From: Symbiodinium natans
Taxonomy: Eukaryota; Sar; Dinophyceae; Suessiales; Symbiodiniaceae
Assembly (NCBI GenBank): GCA_905221605.1
Contig: CAJNDS010000990.1
Span: 629,235 to 693,234 of the forward strand
Direction of reading: 5' to 3'
DNA length: 64,000 nt
Positions 22,720 through 32,625 of this stretch are shown one piece after another; within the stretch, counting starts at the first letter, position 1; every line of letters begins with the position of its first letter. The position numbers were made by a program, and so were the translations under genes. The notes under the pieces were generated by a model. It was not told the DNA's origin and searched no databases. It saw only the letters and a program-made list of their open reading frames with translations.

Positions 22720-22783
22720 AACCCTAACCCCTAAACCCTAAACCCTAAACCCTAAACCCTAAACCCTAAACCCCTAAACCCTC
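22720..22783. repeat. telomere-like CCCTAAA array
   Basis: About eight nearly perfect CCCTAAA units with CCCCTAA variants at both ends. Confidence 0.92.
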
Positions 22784-23339
22784 AAGGTGTTGGGAATGTG
22801 GGAGTCAGAGCTGTCCTCACCTTCCCATGGTCTTAGCCTTTCCTGCCAAGAAAAGACCGGCAGCAACATTCGATTGACTGCGATACAGCGCATTGTACAT
22901 ACACCAGCTACCTAGAATCCAGAATCTATAAGCGGCAAGCAAAAATCATCCACAACCTCAATTATGCCACATACAATACATACTGAAGTATGTATAGAAC
23001 GACAGATGTTTACAGTTTTGATATTTTTTAGACAGAAACACACGATACAATACATAATACGATGTTTCGAACATAGTATGTCAAGACATAAGACATAGTG
23101 TATTGTGCAGAATGAGCGTGTATGGTTCATATGTAGATGTATCGACAATATTTCTCAAAGCATGCATCAATGTCACCGTTTTGGAAAGTCAGTATGTATA
23201 CATCATGCATTATGTGAAGTACGACGTGACTAAATATCTAGTAACCAGTCAAAACATTTCTCACACAACGTATAATGTATAAGATGTATCGCTCCAGATT
23301 CAATCTGGAAATCTGGAGATTGAAGGGTTTTGAAGGGTT

Positions 23340-23472
23340 GTTAGGGGCTCGTTTAGGGTTTTATGGTTTTAAAGTTTTAAAGTTTTAAGGTTTTAAGGTT
23401 TTAGGGTTTTGGGGCTTTGGGGTTTTAGGGTTAGGTTTAGGGCCTAAGGTTTCGGGTTTTCGTTGGGTTTAG
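23340..23472. repeat. TTTTAAGG / TTTAGGG-like tract
   Basis: Units drift from GTTTTAAA through GTTTTAAGG to GTTTTAGGG, a graded conversion within one tract. Confidence 0.75.
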
Positions 23473-23789
23473 GGGCGGGTGGGGAAGGGGGATACCATCG
23501 TGGGGGCAGGACTGCCGATACGACACGGAACCATGTATGTGTGTGAACTTATCTGTGTGTTACATTCTCAAGTTATGTTGTATCTATGTATTCCATGTGT
23601 TTATGTGTACAGGTTCGTATGTTTGTATGTGCATGTCTATGTGTATTTGTATATCTGTATGCTTGAATGTTCATATGTACTTATGTGTCTAGGCAGAAAT
23701 GTATACACATGTATAAATGTAGAAACTTACGAATGTATGAAAGTTTACGAATGTATGAAAGTATAAGTGTATACTTGTATTAATGTTTA

Positions 23790-23954
23790 CATGCACAAAT
23801 GTATATATGTATATATGTATATATGTACACAACATGTCTATATGCATATACGTACACATGTATATATGTATATATGCCTATATGCATATATGCATATATG
23901 CATATATGCATATATGCATATATGCATATATGCATATATGCATATATGTATGTG

Positions 23955-23986
<32 letters not shown>

Positions 23987-24100
23987 TGTATGTATGTATG
24001 TATGTATGTATGTATGTATGTATGTATGTATGTATGTATGTATGTATGTATGTATGTATGTATGTATGTATGTATATACGCATGCATGCATGCATGCATG
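23790..24100. repeat. ATGT/ATGC tetranucleotide array
   Basis: Three zones: (ATATGCAT)n at about 23871-23947, a nearly pure (TATG)n at about 23948-24074, and (CATG)n at 24078-24099. The sequence is partly self-complementary and expected to form hairpins or Z-prone DNA. Confidence 0.95.
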
Positions 24101-25211
24101 GAAGGATGGACGGAAGGTAGGTTGGAGAGGGCCCCGTGGTAACCTCAGAAGCCGTAGGGCTGAGGAAGTTCTTTAGGCCCACAGAGATCTTGTAGGGTTT
24201 AAGTCGAAGCCATAACCGAGATTCTCAACAACGTGGAGCCGCCCGTCGCGGCGTTTTCGGCTTCTCTCGCGGAGACCTGCTGCAAAAGCCCACAACTCCC
24301 ACAAGCCCAAGTAAAAAAGCCCTAAGGCCTGTAAAGCCCGAAATGGCTTAATCCGTACACCAGACATGTATGAAGGCGTATTACTTTTTTATTACAGGAG
24401 CCTGCAAATTTATCAATAATGACTTTAACCTTTAGAATGCCTGCATACTGAGACTACAAAGCACCCAAGTACCCTATATTCATGCTTTTGGGGCCGTCAA
24501 GGTTTGGAGCCATCCGGGTTGATTTTGCATTTTCAAAACCAGAGTCGGGCACATGATCTGTTCTAGGGCGTTTGGTAGGGTTAAGGGTTCGGGTTCTGGG
24601 CAGACCCAAGCAGGGCTGCAGCTCAAGTCCTCAAAAGCACCACCCCAGCCGACCCGCCCCCTGGACCTAGGGGGGAGGATGTAGGGGTCTCATGGTCGTT
24701 GTTGGTTGCGCTGGCAGAGTGTTGTGTGTATCGCCTGTCTAGGGTGTTTTTCTTGCTCAATTCACGCACTTTCCCCTTCACCGACACCCTGAACCCCAAA
24801 CCCTAAACCCTAACCCCTCATCAACTGCTTGGACGTTCATGGGTACTTTGAACCCCAACTGTAAGTCTACTCACAGCCCAAGTCGGATGTGGCCCGCCTG
24901 GGACTCAAACCCACATTCCTGCCGCAAAAAAACACAGATCCACATGCTGAGTTTTCAAAATTGCGGCCCCTTTTGGGGTAAATATTAGGCCGCCTTACAA
25001 TGTAGTAATTAGCCCCAGAAGGGACTTTAATGTCATTCCCCATATGATATCCACACATGCTTTTCAAGAAGAGTATCACGGGGCCGAACACGTCTCCAGC
25101 AGCCTGTGAAGTCCTCGAGTGCCTAAGACCCAAACCCTGAAACTTGAAGCCGGGAAGGTCCTGCAGTGAAGCCCTGCACCCTGAAACCCCGGGAGAAGCT
25201 GAGCTTCTCAG

Positions 25212-25272
25212 GCAAGTGACGGCAACGACGTGGCCGTGCAAAGCTTGAACGTCCTGGAGGACCTGGATATGG
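25212..25272 (+). CDS. putative exon island 17
   Basis: Acceptor GCTTCTCAG after a C-rich stretch; the frame begins exactly at the boundary: ASDGNDVAVQSLNVLEDLDM. Possible GA donor after CTGGAG (25259). Acidic, helix-forming, GC3-rich. No family recognised. Confidence 0.45.
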
Positions 25273-25502
25273 GGCTTTACGAAAATAAGGGACCCCCAGA
25301 ATAGATCCCCAACTAGTAGGATCCCCTTATAAAGAGCACCCCAATAAGGTACCCCGAATTTCGGAAACCCCCATGTGGGTTTCCCAAAACGTGCATGGGT
25401 CTGTTAGCCCTGAGCCATGAAATTGGGGGCGTGAAGGTTTTCCGAACCCGCAAAAGGCCTCCTGAAGAAAGAAGTCCTGAGCTGCTTGAGAGCTCAGCCA
25501 TA

Positions 25503-25688
25503 AAACCCAAAACCCTAAACCCCAAACCCCAAACCCCAAACCCCAAACCCGAAACCCTAAACCCGAAACCCTAGACCCAAGACCCTAAGCTCCAAGCTTT
25601 AAGCCTTAGGCCCTAAGCCCTAAACCCAAAACCCTAAACCCTAAACCTAAACCCTAAACCTAAACCCTGAACCCTAAACCCTAAACCC
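25503..25688. repeat. mixed telomere-like tract (CCCCAAA, CCCTAAA, CCCGAAA)
   Basis: About 185 bp in which CCCCAAA-type units (25505-25545) give way to CCCGAAA, CCCTAAG and canonical CCCTAAA units. Confidence 0.88.
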
Positions 25689-25790
25689 TTAAGCTCGACA
25701 ACAGGGCCGCGAACTCCACTGTAACCTCCCTAGTCTCCCCCGAAGTCCAAGAAAGATCTTGGCCTTGGCTGTGTTGAGGGTGTCAGATTC

Positions 25791-25922
25791 GGAGGTTCAC
25801 CCTTGTAATGACAGTCCTTACTAGGGTCTAGGGTTCAGGGTTTAGGGTTTGGGGTAGGAGTCTTTTTATCGAAGGTACTACAATCCCAATTAAGGACTGT
25901 TAGTACGAGGGGGAGCATCCCA
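25791..25922. mobile_element. hairpin (MITE-like) copy carrying an internal telomere-like tract
   Basis: The left arm (GGAGGTTCACCCTTGTAATG, then ACAGTCCTTA) and right arm (TTAAGGACTGTTAGTACGAG, then GGGGAGCATCCC) match the family. The middle, normally about 40 bp, contains GGGTTCAGGGTTTAGGGTTTGGG (25829-25853). So a telomere-like tract sits inside a mobile-like element. Confidence 0.7.
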
Positions 25923-26197
25923 AGTTTCAGATCGAGTGATATCTGTTTCGGGTTGTAGGGCCTAACCCTGCGCACTAAAACCCTGACATCTTCAAGAAGA
26001 GAACATTGTTTGATCACGTACTTCTTCCAGAAGCCATTCTTCGCTTGTCCAAAGGGGGGAGGGGTGGGGTGGGACCTGATTTGGGTTGAGGGTTTGCCAG
26101 CACTACCCTTTAACCATAACAGCAGGGTATATAAGCCCCCTTGCTGGGGGGTGAAGGTATTAGCGAGTTTAGGGACTTTATGGTTTAGGGCCAAAAG

Positions 26198-26249
26198 CGC
26201 GAGGCGATGAACCGGCTGAATGACCTGTACATCGCCGAGGCCGTCATCG
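26198..26249 (+). CDS. putative exon island 18
   Basis: Acceptor CCAAAAG and donor GTCATCG|GTTCC. The frame GAG GCG ATG AAC reads REAMNRLNDLYIAEAVIGS across the donor. Strong GC3 bias and helix-forming sequence. TTTAGGG-like sequence sits just upstream. Family unknown. Confidence 0.48.
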
Positions 26250-26351
26250 GTTCCAGGGGGTGTGAGGGGGCTTGAGGGGGCTTAGAGGGGCACAAAATCC
26301 CAAGCTTAGGATGCTCCCAAACAGACCCTCTGCGATTGGAGTGGTGGGAAC

Positions 26352-26554
26352 CGGGGGGGAGCGGCGGGATGTAGGGGGGGGGGGGGGGGCAAGGGTGAGC
26401 GGGGGGAAAGGGGGGGGGAAGGGGGTGGAAGGGTGGGGAAGGGGGGTGGAAAGGGGGGGGAAAGGGGGGGAAGGGGGGGGAGGGGGGGGGGAGGGTGGGT
26501 GGGGGGGGGGGGGGGGGGAGGGGGCGGGGAGGGGAGGGGAGGGGAGGGGAAGGG
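26352..26554. repeat. G-rich polypurine tract
   Basis: About 200 bp of GGGGGGAA/GGGGA with runs of up to about 14 G. Potential G-quadruplex former. The poly-Gly (+) and poly-Pro (-) frames are artefacts. Confidence 0.95.
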
Positions 26555-27389
26555 TCTGGCCTTCTTCTTGCTCTTCTCCTCTGCTCGGTTTCTCGGCTTT
26601 TTCTCCATCTTCTACTCGTTTCCTCTTCTCCTCTATTCCTGCTGTTTTCTTCCCGAAGACGCTAAGATGCTCAGACGCTCAGACAAAGTTAAGTAATTGC
26701 TTCGCATTGCCACATTCTCAATCTCTCTAGGGGGGGGGGCCTTCCGTCAATGATTCTGCGGGGTTTTGCTTCATAATTCCCAGGGTCGGCCGGGATTGAG
26801 GAGAAGGTGATTTGGGTACCGATCTTGCAAGCAAAGTGTGCCAAGTAAAAGTTGGGAAGCACTGACTTGGTTCGGCCGTGCATTCCTAGCTGCATGGATC
26901 GCAATTGTGCCGTGCGACATCCTCGCTTGGAGCAGCGGAAATAGGAAGAAACGGTGCTCTGAGATTGTTGGTTTGCAGATCTACAGAGAGACATGCTTGG
27001 CGCGTGCAACCTAACGCCCTGGAAGCCCCGAAGCACCCAACAGATTTCCCCTTTTTTTGGCTCCCGCAAGAGCTCTCCCAAATTCCTGAGGCTGTTGGAG
27101 GGGGGGGGGGCCTAGGTTCCCTCACTGGAAGTTCCTTTCCCAGGGTTTCTTCGCTCGTCAGAAGCACAGATGAATGCAAACCCAAAACCCCAAAGCCTAC
27201 CCTCTAAACCCACAAGCCCTCCGGTCCGAACCCCCTCAACCCGAAATGCCCAAAAGCTTGGGGTGCTCACCGTGAAGCGTTTTAGGGTTGAGGGTTTAAT
27301 GGTTTAAGGGTTTAAGGGTTTAGGGTTTAATGTTTGAGGGTTTTGAGATTTAGGGTTTACGGGCTGAGGAACCTGACTGTACCAACAAG
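26555..27389. other. spacer, no convincing gene
   Basis: Pyrimidine-rich 26560-26650, unique sequence, then TTTAAGGG/TTTAGGG-like units at 27280-27360 next to the following exon island. Confidence 0.5.
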
Positions 27390-27482
27390 GCAAATGCGGC
27401 CTTTGCCGACTTGCCTGGGGCACGTTTGGACGCCGCAAGCCGGCAGATCATGCTGGTCCAGAAGGCCCTATGCTGCTGGAAG
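27390..27482 (+). CDS. putative exon island 19
   Basis: A 93-bp exon, exactly 31 codons: AACAAG|GCA on the left and TGGAAG|GTTCTT on the right. It reads ANAAFADLPGARLDAASRQI then MLVQKALCCWK. GC3-rich, Ala-rich helices ending in a Cys pair. Flanked upstream by TTTAGGG-like sequence. One of the best-bounded islands; family unknown. Confidence 0.5.
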
Positions 27483-27750
27483 GTTCTTGGGGCTAATGGT
27501 TTCGGGTTGGGTGGTTGAATACAGGAGCCATTCAGGCGTGCCAATACAGAATACACGTTGGAGTTGCAACTAGGCCTCTATGTTGGTTTTTGGGCTCTGG
27601 ATTCTAGGGTTCCGGGCTTGGGGTTGGTTCCCTGGCCTCAGTAGAAGCTAGCAAAATGATACAGGTGGTGAGCTGGTCTGGGTCAAACAAAGCTCCGCTT
27701 CCATCCCGGGCAGGAAAGCTCACACACGTATCCCAATATAAACTAAATAA

Positions 27751-27885
27751 TAGGAGGACATACTACAAATTCTAACCATGAAGTGCCTTGTTGATATGAT
27801 ATGGCCCCCCAGACACATAGACAAAACTGTTGCGAAGCGTTTTAAGAAGCATTTGAGAACGAATCCGAAGACATCTGCATTGAAG
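27751..27885. repeat. dispersed repeat, copy A
   Basis: Aligns over about 130 bp with 33051-33200: shared blocks GACACATAGA, GGAGGACAT/AGAAGGACAT, GCGAAGCGTTTTAAGAAGC versus GGAAGCGTTGAGAATAAAC, and AAGACATCTGCATTGAAG versus AAGATGTTTGCGTTTAAG. Same orientation. The antisense frames are also similar (FNADVFGFVLKCF versus LNANIFVFILNAS), hinting at a decayed - strand coding ancestor. Confidence 0.6.
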
Positions 27886-28706
27886 GGTCCTGTTGTGAGG
27901 TTTGTGGGGGTCATGGCAACTAACGAACCGATATTTGCTCACAGACAGTATTCTCGCTTTCCCTGGACTGACTGACATGTAACAGAGTAATTCCCATCCC
28001 CAGTCTTCCGCCGAAGGAAATCTTGTAAAGACGTTGCTTTGTAAAGGTATTGATTTTGGAGAAATCTCTTCAGGACCCCAAATCAAACAATTTCCCCCCC
28101 CCAGGTAATCTTGTAAAGGTACTACTACACTCACACACTCTCAGCAAAGAAGGAGGAGACGGGATGTAGTTTGTAAGCGTGTAACTGTGAAAGCGTGTAG
28201 GTGTGTAAGTGTGTGTAGGTGTGTGTGTGGGTTGCGGGAGGGTTCAAAAGACTGAAGAGGCCTACATCGAACAACCTGATTCTCCTGCTTATGTACTCTC
28301 AGAGCTACTGCTGCTACTGCAGTAGGTAGATCAAGAGACTCACTGGGCCGCCTTCTGTCTCAGTGAAACAAAGCTTTTCTATGACCCTCCCATGTAGACT
28401 TACACAACGCGTATTTCACTGTCCCAACCCAAGCAGAGGTTCTCGATACTCACCGTAATTCCTCTACGATGAATTTGGGAAATGCTTTCTTTATAGGACG
28501 TCCTCTTGCTACACACAGGGAGCAATGGAGAACCCTCATTCACAAGCCATAGATACATTGTCATTCAGAGCAGGCCTACAGTAGGGGTTCCTTCGCTTTC
28601 CTCACAAACTGCTTTGAGAAAAGCGTCGGTGCTGACGGCCACCGACCAGCGGCTTACGTGTTGAACAAACAACTCACCAAGTCTCTACCCTTCAACCCTA
28701 AACCTT

Positions 28707-28787
28707 GAGATGTTCCCCCTTACACTATTAGTCCTTGATTTCGGGATTTATGGTGCCCCCTACTAGAATCCTTATTGAACATCCCAA
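28707..28787. mobile_element. hairpin (MITE-like) copy
   Basis: Left end GAGATGTTCCCCCTTACACT with TTAGTCCTTGAT; right end TTATTGAACATCCCAA. The right arm is shortened. It lies 25 bp upstream of exon island 20. Confidence 0.65.
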
Positions 28788-28812
28788 AGCTGAACCTTAT
28801 GCAGCTCATCAG

Positions 28813-28902
28813 GCCGCGCGAGAGGCGATCATGTTCATCTACGGGGTCACGGGCTCCAACGCCGCGGTCTTCGACACGATCTCGCAGTTTCAAACGCTTC
28901 AG
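28813..28902 (+). CDS. putative exon island 20
   Basis: A 90-bp, 30-codon exon: CATCAG|GCC to CTTCAG|GCC, so the donor would be GC. It reads AAREAIMFIYGVTGSNAAVF then DTISQFQTLQ. Strong GC3 bias (ATC, TTC, TAC, GTC, AAC). A hydrophobic segment is followed by a Gly/Asn turn. Family unknown. Confidence 0.52.
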
Positions 28903-30307
28903 GCCTTCGGCCTAGAGCATAAGAGGGCATTAGGCAGGCTTCGATGATTCTACGGGCTTTGCGCACGTTGTAGGCGTGGATTCTACCAGGGAGGGTTCGG
29001 CGCGTTTCTTCTTGCAATCTTGGTCTCCCGCCCCTGCAAAGCCGACATGCCGGGCGTCGTGGTAGCTCCAGGATGGTGGAGGATTCAATCCTAAGTGCCC
29101 TAGCAACCCCGAAGGTTGAGAAGTTCAGGGCGGTTACGGGGTTTAGGGCCAGCTTGACTTGCGCTTTGAACTACTGCTTAGTTCGTGCTGACTATGCTTG
29201 TATAGCGGGCAAGAAAGAGAATGGTGAACGGCGGCGTTGGGAGCAGGCCACGGACTTGGAATGTGACCCTTGAAGGACAATGGCCAAGGAAAGAAAGTTC
29301 GAAGATGCACAAGAAGCCCCTAAATTTCAGGCCGGGGACCCCTCAACAAGCCCTCACCACCCAAGTCTCAGCTTTATACGAAGACCCCACAACCTAAGTT
29401 CAAATGGCCTCAGGCGCCAAAGGGGCCTGCAACCCAAGTGCCCCGAAATTCCCACGGAGCCCAGCTCTGTAGGACACGATCAAGAATGGGGGCAACGGCC
29501 TTTCTGCGATCTCCGCACAGAGGCGCTGCTTTGGTGCTTTTTCCATGTACCGGGCTCCCATGAAACACTAAAATTGCGGTTAAATCCCCTTGTTCACGAG
29601 GGGGTTCGGCTTCCTCACCAAGACCCCCATGATTTCTAGGACGGGTTTGAGAGCGCTTTGGCTCTTCCCATAGGCGTTGCGGGGTTCAGGGTAGCGGAGG
29701 TCCAAGCTGCGGGGTTGAGATGGGGTTTCGTGTGGGTGTCTTTGAAAGCTTCGGGCCCCTAAGCTCGAAGCCTTATGCCCTAAGCCCGAAACCCGAAACC
29801 TTCCTCCTTGCTGAACCATGAGGGCCGCCACAGCCCCATGCTCCAGACTCCACATTGCTGTAAGCATGGTTGGGGTTCTATGGGTTTATAGAAGTTGCTG
29901 TCGGCTTTTGTTTTTTTGCTTTCGCTGAGACTTTGTGTCCGGAGTTTGTTTTTGGGAGGTTGTTTTTTTGGGGGCGGCTGCCTTTTGGCGACTTTCTGGT
30001 TTAGGGTTTCAGGGGGGGGGCCTTCAAGGCCTGAAGGCCTGCTGTCATTTGAAGCCTCTTGGGCTCTTGGAAGGGATTCTTGCAGGAGGGTCAGCACATT
30101 GAGAATCTTGTCTTTTCATGCCTTTTTGCGACGGTTCGCGAGTATTGAATTGCCTGCAACTTCTATGAATCCGGGCCTGGAGGGCTTAGGCCCATAGCTT
30201 CCTACTTGCCAGATTCCAAGTTTGGAACCATGCGCCCCCCTCAGGATGGTCAGGATGGTCCTTGCAAGTAGGGATCCGAAGTGTGGGCCCTTATTATGCA
30301 GAGTGTA

Positions 30308-30370
30308 CCCTAAACCCTAAACCCTAAACCCTAAACCCTAAAAACCCTAAAAACCCTAAAAACCCTAAAC
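30308..30370. repeat. telomere-like CCCTAAA array
   Basis: Five CCCTAAA units followed by three CCCTAAAAA units, a lengthened variant. Confidence 0.9.
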
Positions 30371-30498
30371 CAATATGACAAGGGGACCCAGAATTAAGGG
30401 GCCATACTGGGGATCCTTAGACTGTTATGCCTTCATGCCTGAGGAGGTTCTGCAAACCCTGGACCCTGAATCTTAGAACATGAGGGAGTCTTAGGGCC

Positions 30499-30594
30499 TC
30501 ATGTTCCCCCTTATACTAACAGTCCTTCATCGGGATTGTATTAGGGGATGGTATAAATCTCTACAAAGGACTGTTAGTATAAGGGACATCCCAA
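30499..30594. mobile_element. hairpin (MITE-like) element, best copy
   Basis: The clearest family member. Left arm at 30501-30527 (ATGTTCCCCCTTATACTAAC then AGTCCTT) pairs with 30566-30589 (AAGGACTGTTAGTATAAGGG then ACAT) with only a small length difference, enclosing a 38-bp loop. 96 bp, no coding capacity. No target duplication could be confirmed by eye. Confidence 0.85.
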
Positions 30595-31317
30595 CCCCAA
30601 ACCTTACACCTGAAACTTCAGCACCTGATGTAGGAAGCGAATGCAATATCAGAACTGGTATGTTTGGGGGCCCCTCCCATAAGTATTCCACAAGAAACAG
30701 TTCTGTGGTACTGCTTTAGGCGCCTGTTTTTGCACTGACTCCTGCCCAGGGCGGACCTTTCCCAACAGCGCCCTGGTGCTGACAATTTCGGGTTCAGGGT
30801 TACAATGGGTCTAGACTAACAGGTCTTGTGAACAGGGTTTTGGGGCTGTTCGGCGGGTCTTCGTAGCATGGGATTCAATGTTTGGGTTTTTGGGTTCAGA
30901 GCTCAGAGTTTTGGGATGTGGGGGGGCTTGCGGTTCCTTGGTCCTTGCGTTTCTTGGCACCAGTTGTTGAAAGAGGACGGCCCTAAACCCGAAACCCTTT
31001 GGCAGGCGCTGGTTGTCTGCAGGTATGACGTATGTCTTCCCGGTTTGAAGCTCCCCTGGGTTTAGGTCCTAGGCCCGACGCCCCAAAACCCTGAAGCCTG
31101 GAAGATACAAAACCGTCCGGCCCTCATAAGCCCTGAGGTCATCGCCCAAAAGCCCTGAAAACTCCGAAGCTCCAAAGGCAAGGGGGTTTTTCAGACCCTA
31201 AGGCCCTTGGAGGTTCATGCTTGGGGTTGAGGGGGGAGGGTTTAGGGTTTAGGCTCAGGAGGTTGAGGGGGGTGGGTTCAGGGTGCAGGGCTCCCTGCGA
31301 AAGAGTCCCGGCTCCAG

Positions 31318-31363
31318 GTGGGCGGAGGTTCAGATCTACTGGGACCGCCTCAAGGACCGGGGC
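31318..31363 (+). CDS. putative exon island 21
   Basis: Acceptor GGCTCCAG. The frame TGG GCG GAG reads WAEVQIYWDRLKDRG and meets a TAG at 31364-31366; a GA donor after CTCAAG is possible. TTTAGGG-like sequence follows at once. Confidence 0.33.
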
Positions 31364-31928
31364 TAGGGTTTAGGGGTGAAGTTCGCCTAGAAGCCATAGG
31401 GCTTCATGAAACTTCCGAGCTTCCAGATTTTTTGGGGGCAGATGAGGATCGTAGTCCTTTTTGACCACCCTGGTGACGGTAGTGTTGGTCTCCGTATCAG
31501 CCCACAATTCTTCGACTCCAAGCCCGGGAGAATGGACCCTGAGCTGTTCGCCCCAAGCGCAGAGCTGCCACTTTTGGGACGCTGTCTTAGGGGACTTCTC
31601 CGAGACCACAACAAAAGGCAAGCCCCTGAGTTTGGGGGTTTCAGGGTTTTTAGGGAGGCCCCCGAACCCTACAGTTTTTGAGGTTTGGTTGAAGAGGGTT
31701 TAGGGTGTGTAAGGGATTGGATTAGGGGTCCTGGGTTTTAGGGGGTCTCGGTTTTCAGTCTTTTGGTTTTTGTGTTTGCAGGGTTTCTTTTGATTTTGGG
31801 TTTGGAGGTTTAGAGCTGACGGGGCTTGTAGTTTTTGGGCTCAGCGCTTTTTTTGCTCTAGGAGTTTGGGCCTGTGGGTTTCCAAACCCTGAAAACCCTA
31901 AACCCTAAAACCCCATTCAACAACGGGG

Positions 31929-31999
31929 GCTTATGAACCCTAAACCCTAAACCCCAAACCCCAAACTCCAAACCCCAAACCCCAAACCCCAAACCCCAA
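31929..31999. repeat. telomere-like tract, CCCCAAA subtype
   Basis: Two CCCTAAA units, then a run of CCCCAAA units. Confidence 0.85.
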
Positions 32000-32049
32000 A
32001 GCTACTATTATGGTTACAGGGTCGTTGGGGGGTGCTGGCAAGCTCAAAG

Positions 32050-32116
32050 CGGTGAGGAGTGGCTCATCAACGCCGGCCCGAACGACATTTCGAGCCTCCA
32101 GGCCCTCCTGGAGTGA
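32050..32116 (+). CDS. putative exon island 22 (possible terminal exon)
   Basis: The frame GGT GAG GAG TGG reads GEEWLINAGPNDISSLQALL E, followed by TGA TAA (32114-32119). Acceptor GCTCAAAG at 32042-32049. An internal GC donor (CTCCAG|GCC, 32102) would instead make it internal. Bracketed by CCCCAAA repeats upstream and TTTAGGG repeats directly downstream. Confidence 0.45.
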
Positions 32117-32117
32117 T

Positions 32118-32180
32118 AAGGGTTTAGGGTTCAGGGCTTTGGGTTTAGGGTTTAGGGTTTAGGGTTTGGGGTTTAGGGGT
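32118..32180. repeat. telomere-like TTTAGGG tract
   Basis: Five or six TTTAGGG units with TTCAGGG and TTTGGGG variants, starting 2 bp after the possible stop of island 22. Confidence 0.88.
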
Positions 32181-32198
32181 TCATGTTAATCTCTTATG

Positions 32199-32272
32199 TT
32201 TGGGATGCTTCCCCCCTCAGACGAACAGCCTGTAGTAGGGACTCTAATTTGGGGTATTCCCTCTTGCTCTAT
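32199..32272. mobile_element. hairpin (MITE-like) copy, right end degraded
   Basis: Left end TTTGGGATGCTTCCCCCCTC and the inner AACAGCCTGTAGTAGGGACT resemble the family; a matching right arm is not clear. Confidence 0.5.
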
Positions 32273-32559
32273 ATATTGTGATATCATTGAGGGGTAGAGG
32301 GCTTCGGAGTTTGTGGGAAAGGAGCACTTTCTGGAAGGGCACGCGAGGAGTTGTAGCAGTGAGAGCTTCGGGTTTTCACAAGCCTGGAGGGAGGGGATGG
32401 CGCCGCGGTTCAGGGTTCAGGGTGGTTGTTGCTAGCAGCAGGGATGGGGGTGCTGCTGGCCCGTTGCTTCTTATTGCACCCCTGTAAGGGCAACCCGACA
32501 AAAAGTGTCGGCTTGTGGGGTCAGGGGGTGTAGGATTGAGCTGGAGGGACCCCTTGCAG

Positions 32560-32625
32560 GCGGCAGTTGTGGACGTCGTGGATCAGATAACGATCATGAT
32601 GGACCTGCTCAAGATCGTAGACCAG
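32560..32625 (+). CDS. putative exon island 23
   Basis: A 66-bp, 22-codon exon with a pyrimidine-rich acceptor (ACCCCTTGCAG) and a GC donor (GACCAG|GCAGAA). It reads AAVVDVVDQITIMMDLLKIV DQ, a strongly amphipathic helix. GC3-rich. One of the most convincing islands. It is the last + strand island before the antisense retrotransposon. Confidence 0.52.

Larger units (their letters stand above)
22784..25211. other. AT-rich and microsatellite spacer, no gene
   Basis: 22880-23300 is AT-rich unique DNA, unlike the rest of the window. Then TTTTAAGG/TTTAGGG-like units (23340-23472), the tetranucleotide array, and degenerate telomere-like sequence at 24780-24815. The long Tyr/Met/Cys-rich and Thr/His/Ile-rich frames here are artefacts of the array. 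Confidence 0.6.
27483..28812. other. spacer with a dispersed repeat and a hairpin element
   Basis: Contains the repeat copy at 27751-27885, a GT-rich microsatellite (28170-28236) and the hairpin at 28707-28787. No coding signal. Confidence 0.55.
28903..31317. other. spacer with telomere-like and hairpin elements
   Basis: Contains the CCCTAAA tract 30308-30370, the hairpin 30499-30594 and unique sequence. A frame at 29073-29273 (STALNYCLVRADYACIAG region) has weak coding character only. Confidence 0.5.

Noticed and set aside
23767-24182. Overlapping long frames rich in Tyr, Cys, Met, Ile, Thr and His
   Set aside because: Products of the ATGT/ATGC array in every frame and strand.
24885-24935. 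tRNA T-arm-like sequence on the - strand (GTGGGTTTGAGTCCCAG)
   Set aside because: The stem has mismatches and no acceptor, D or anticodon arm could be folded at the right spacing.
25276-25350. Possible third hairpin family (AAGGGACCCCCAGAAT and similar at 16146 and 30376)
   Set aside because: Shared words are short and no consistent ends or inverted arms could be drawn.
26272-26730. Poly-Gly and poly-Pro frames
   Set aside because: Translation of the G-rich tract; no coding sequence beyond it.
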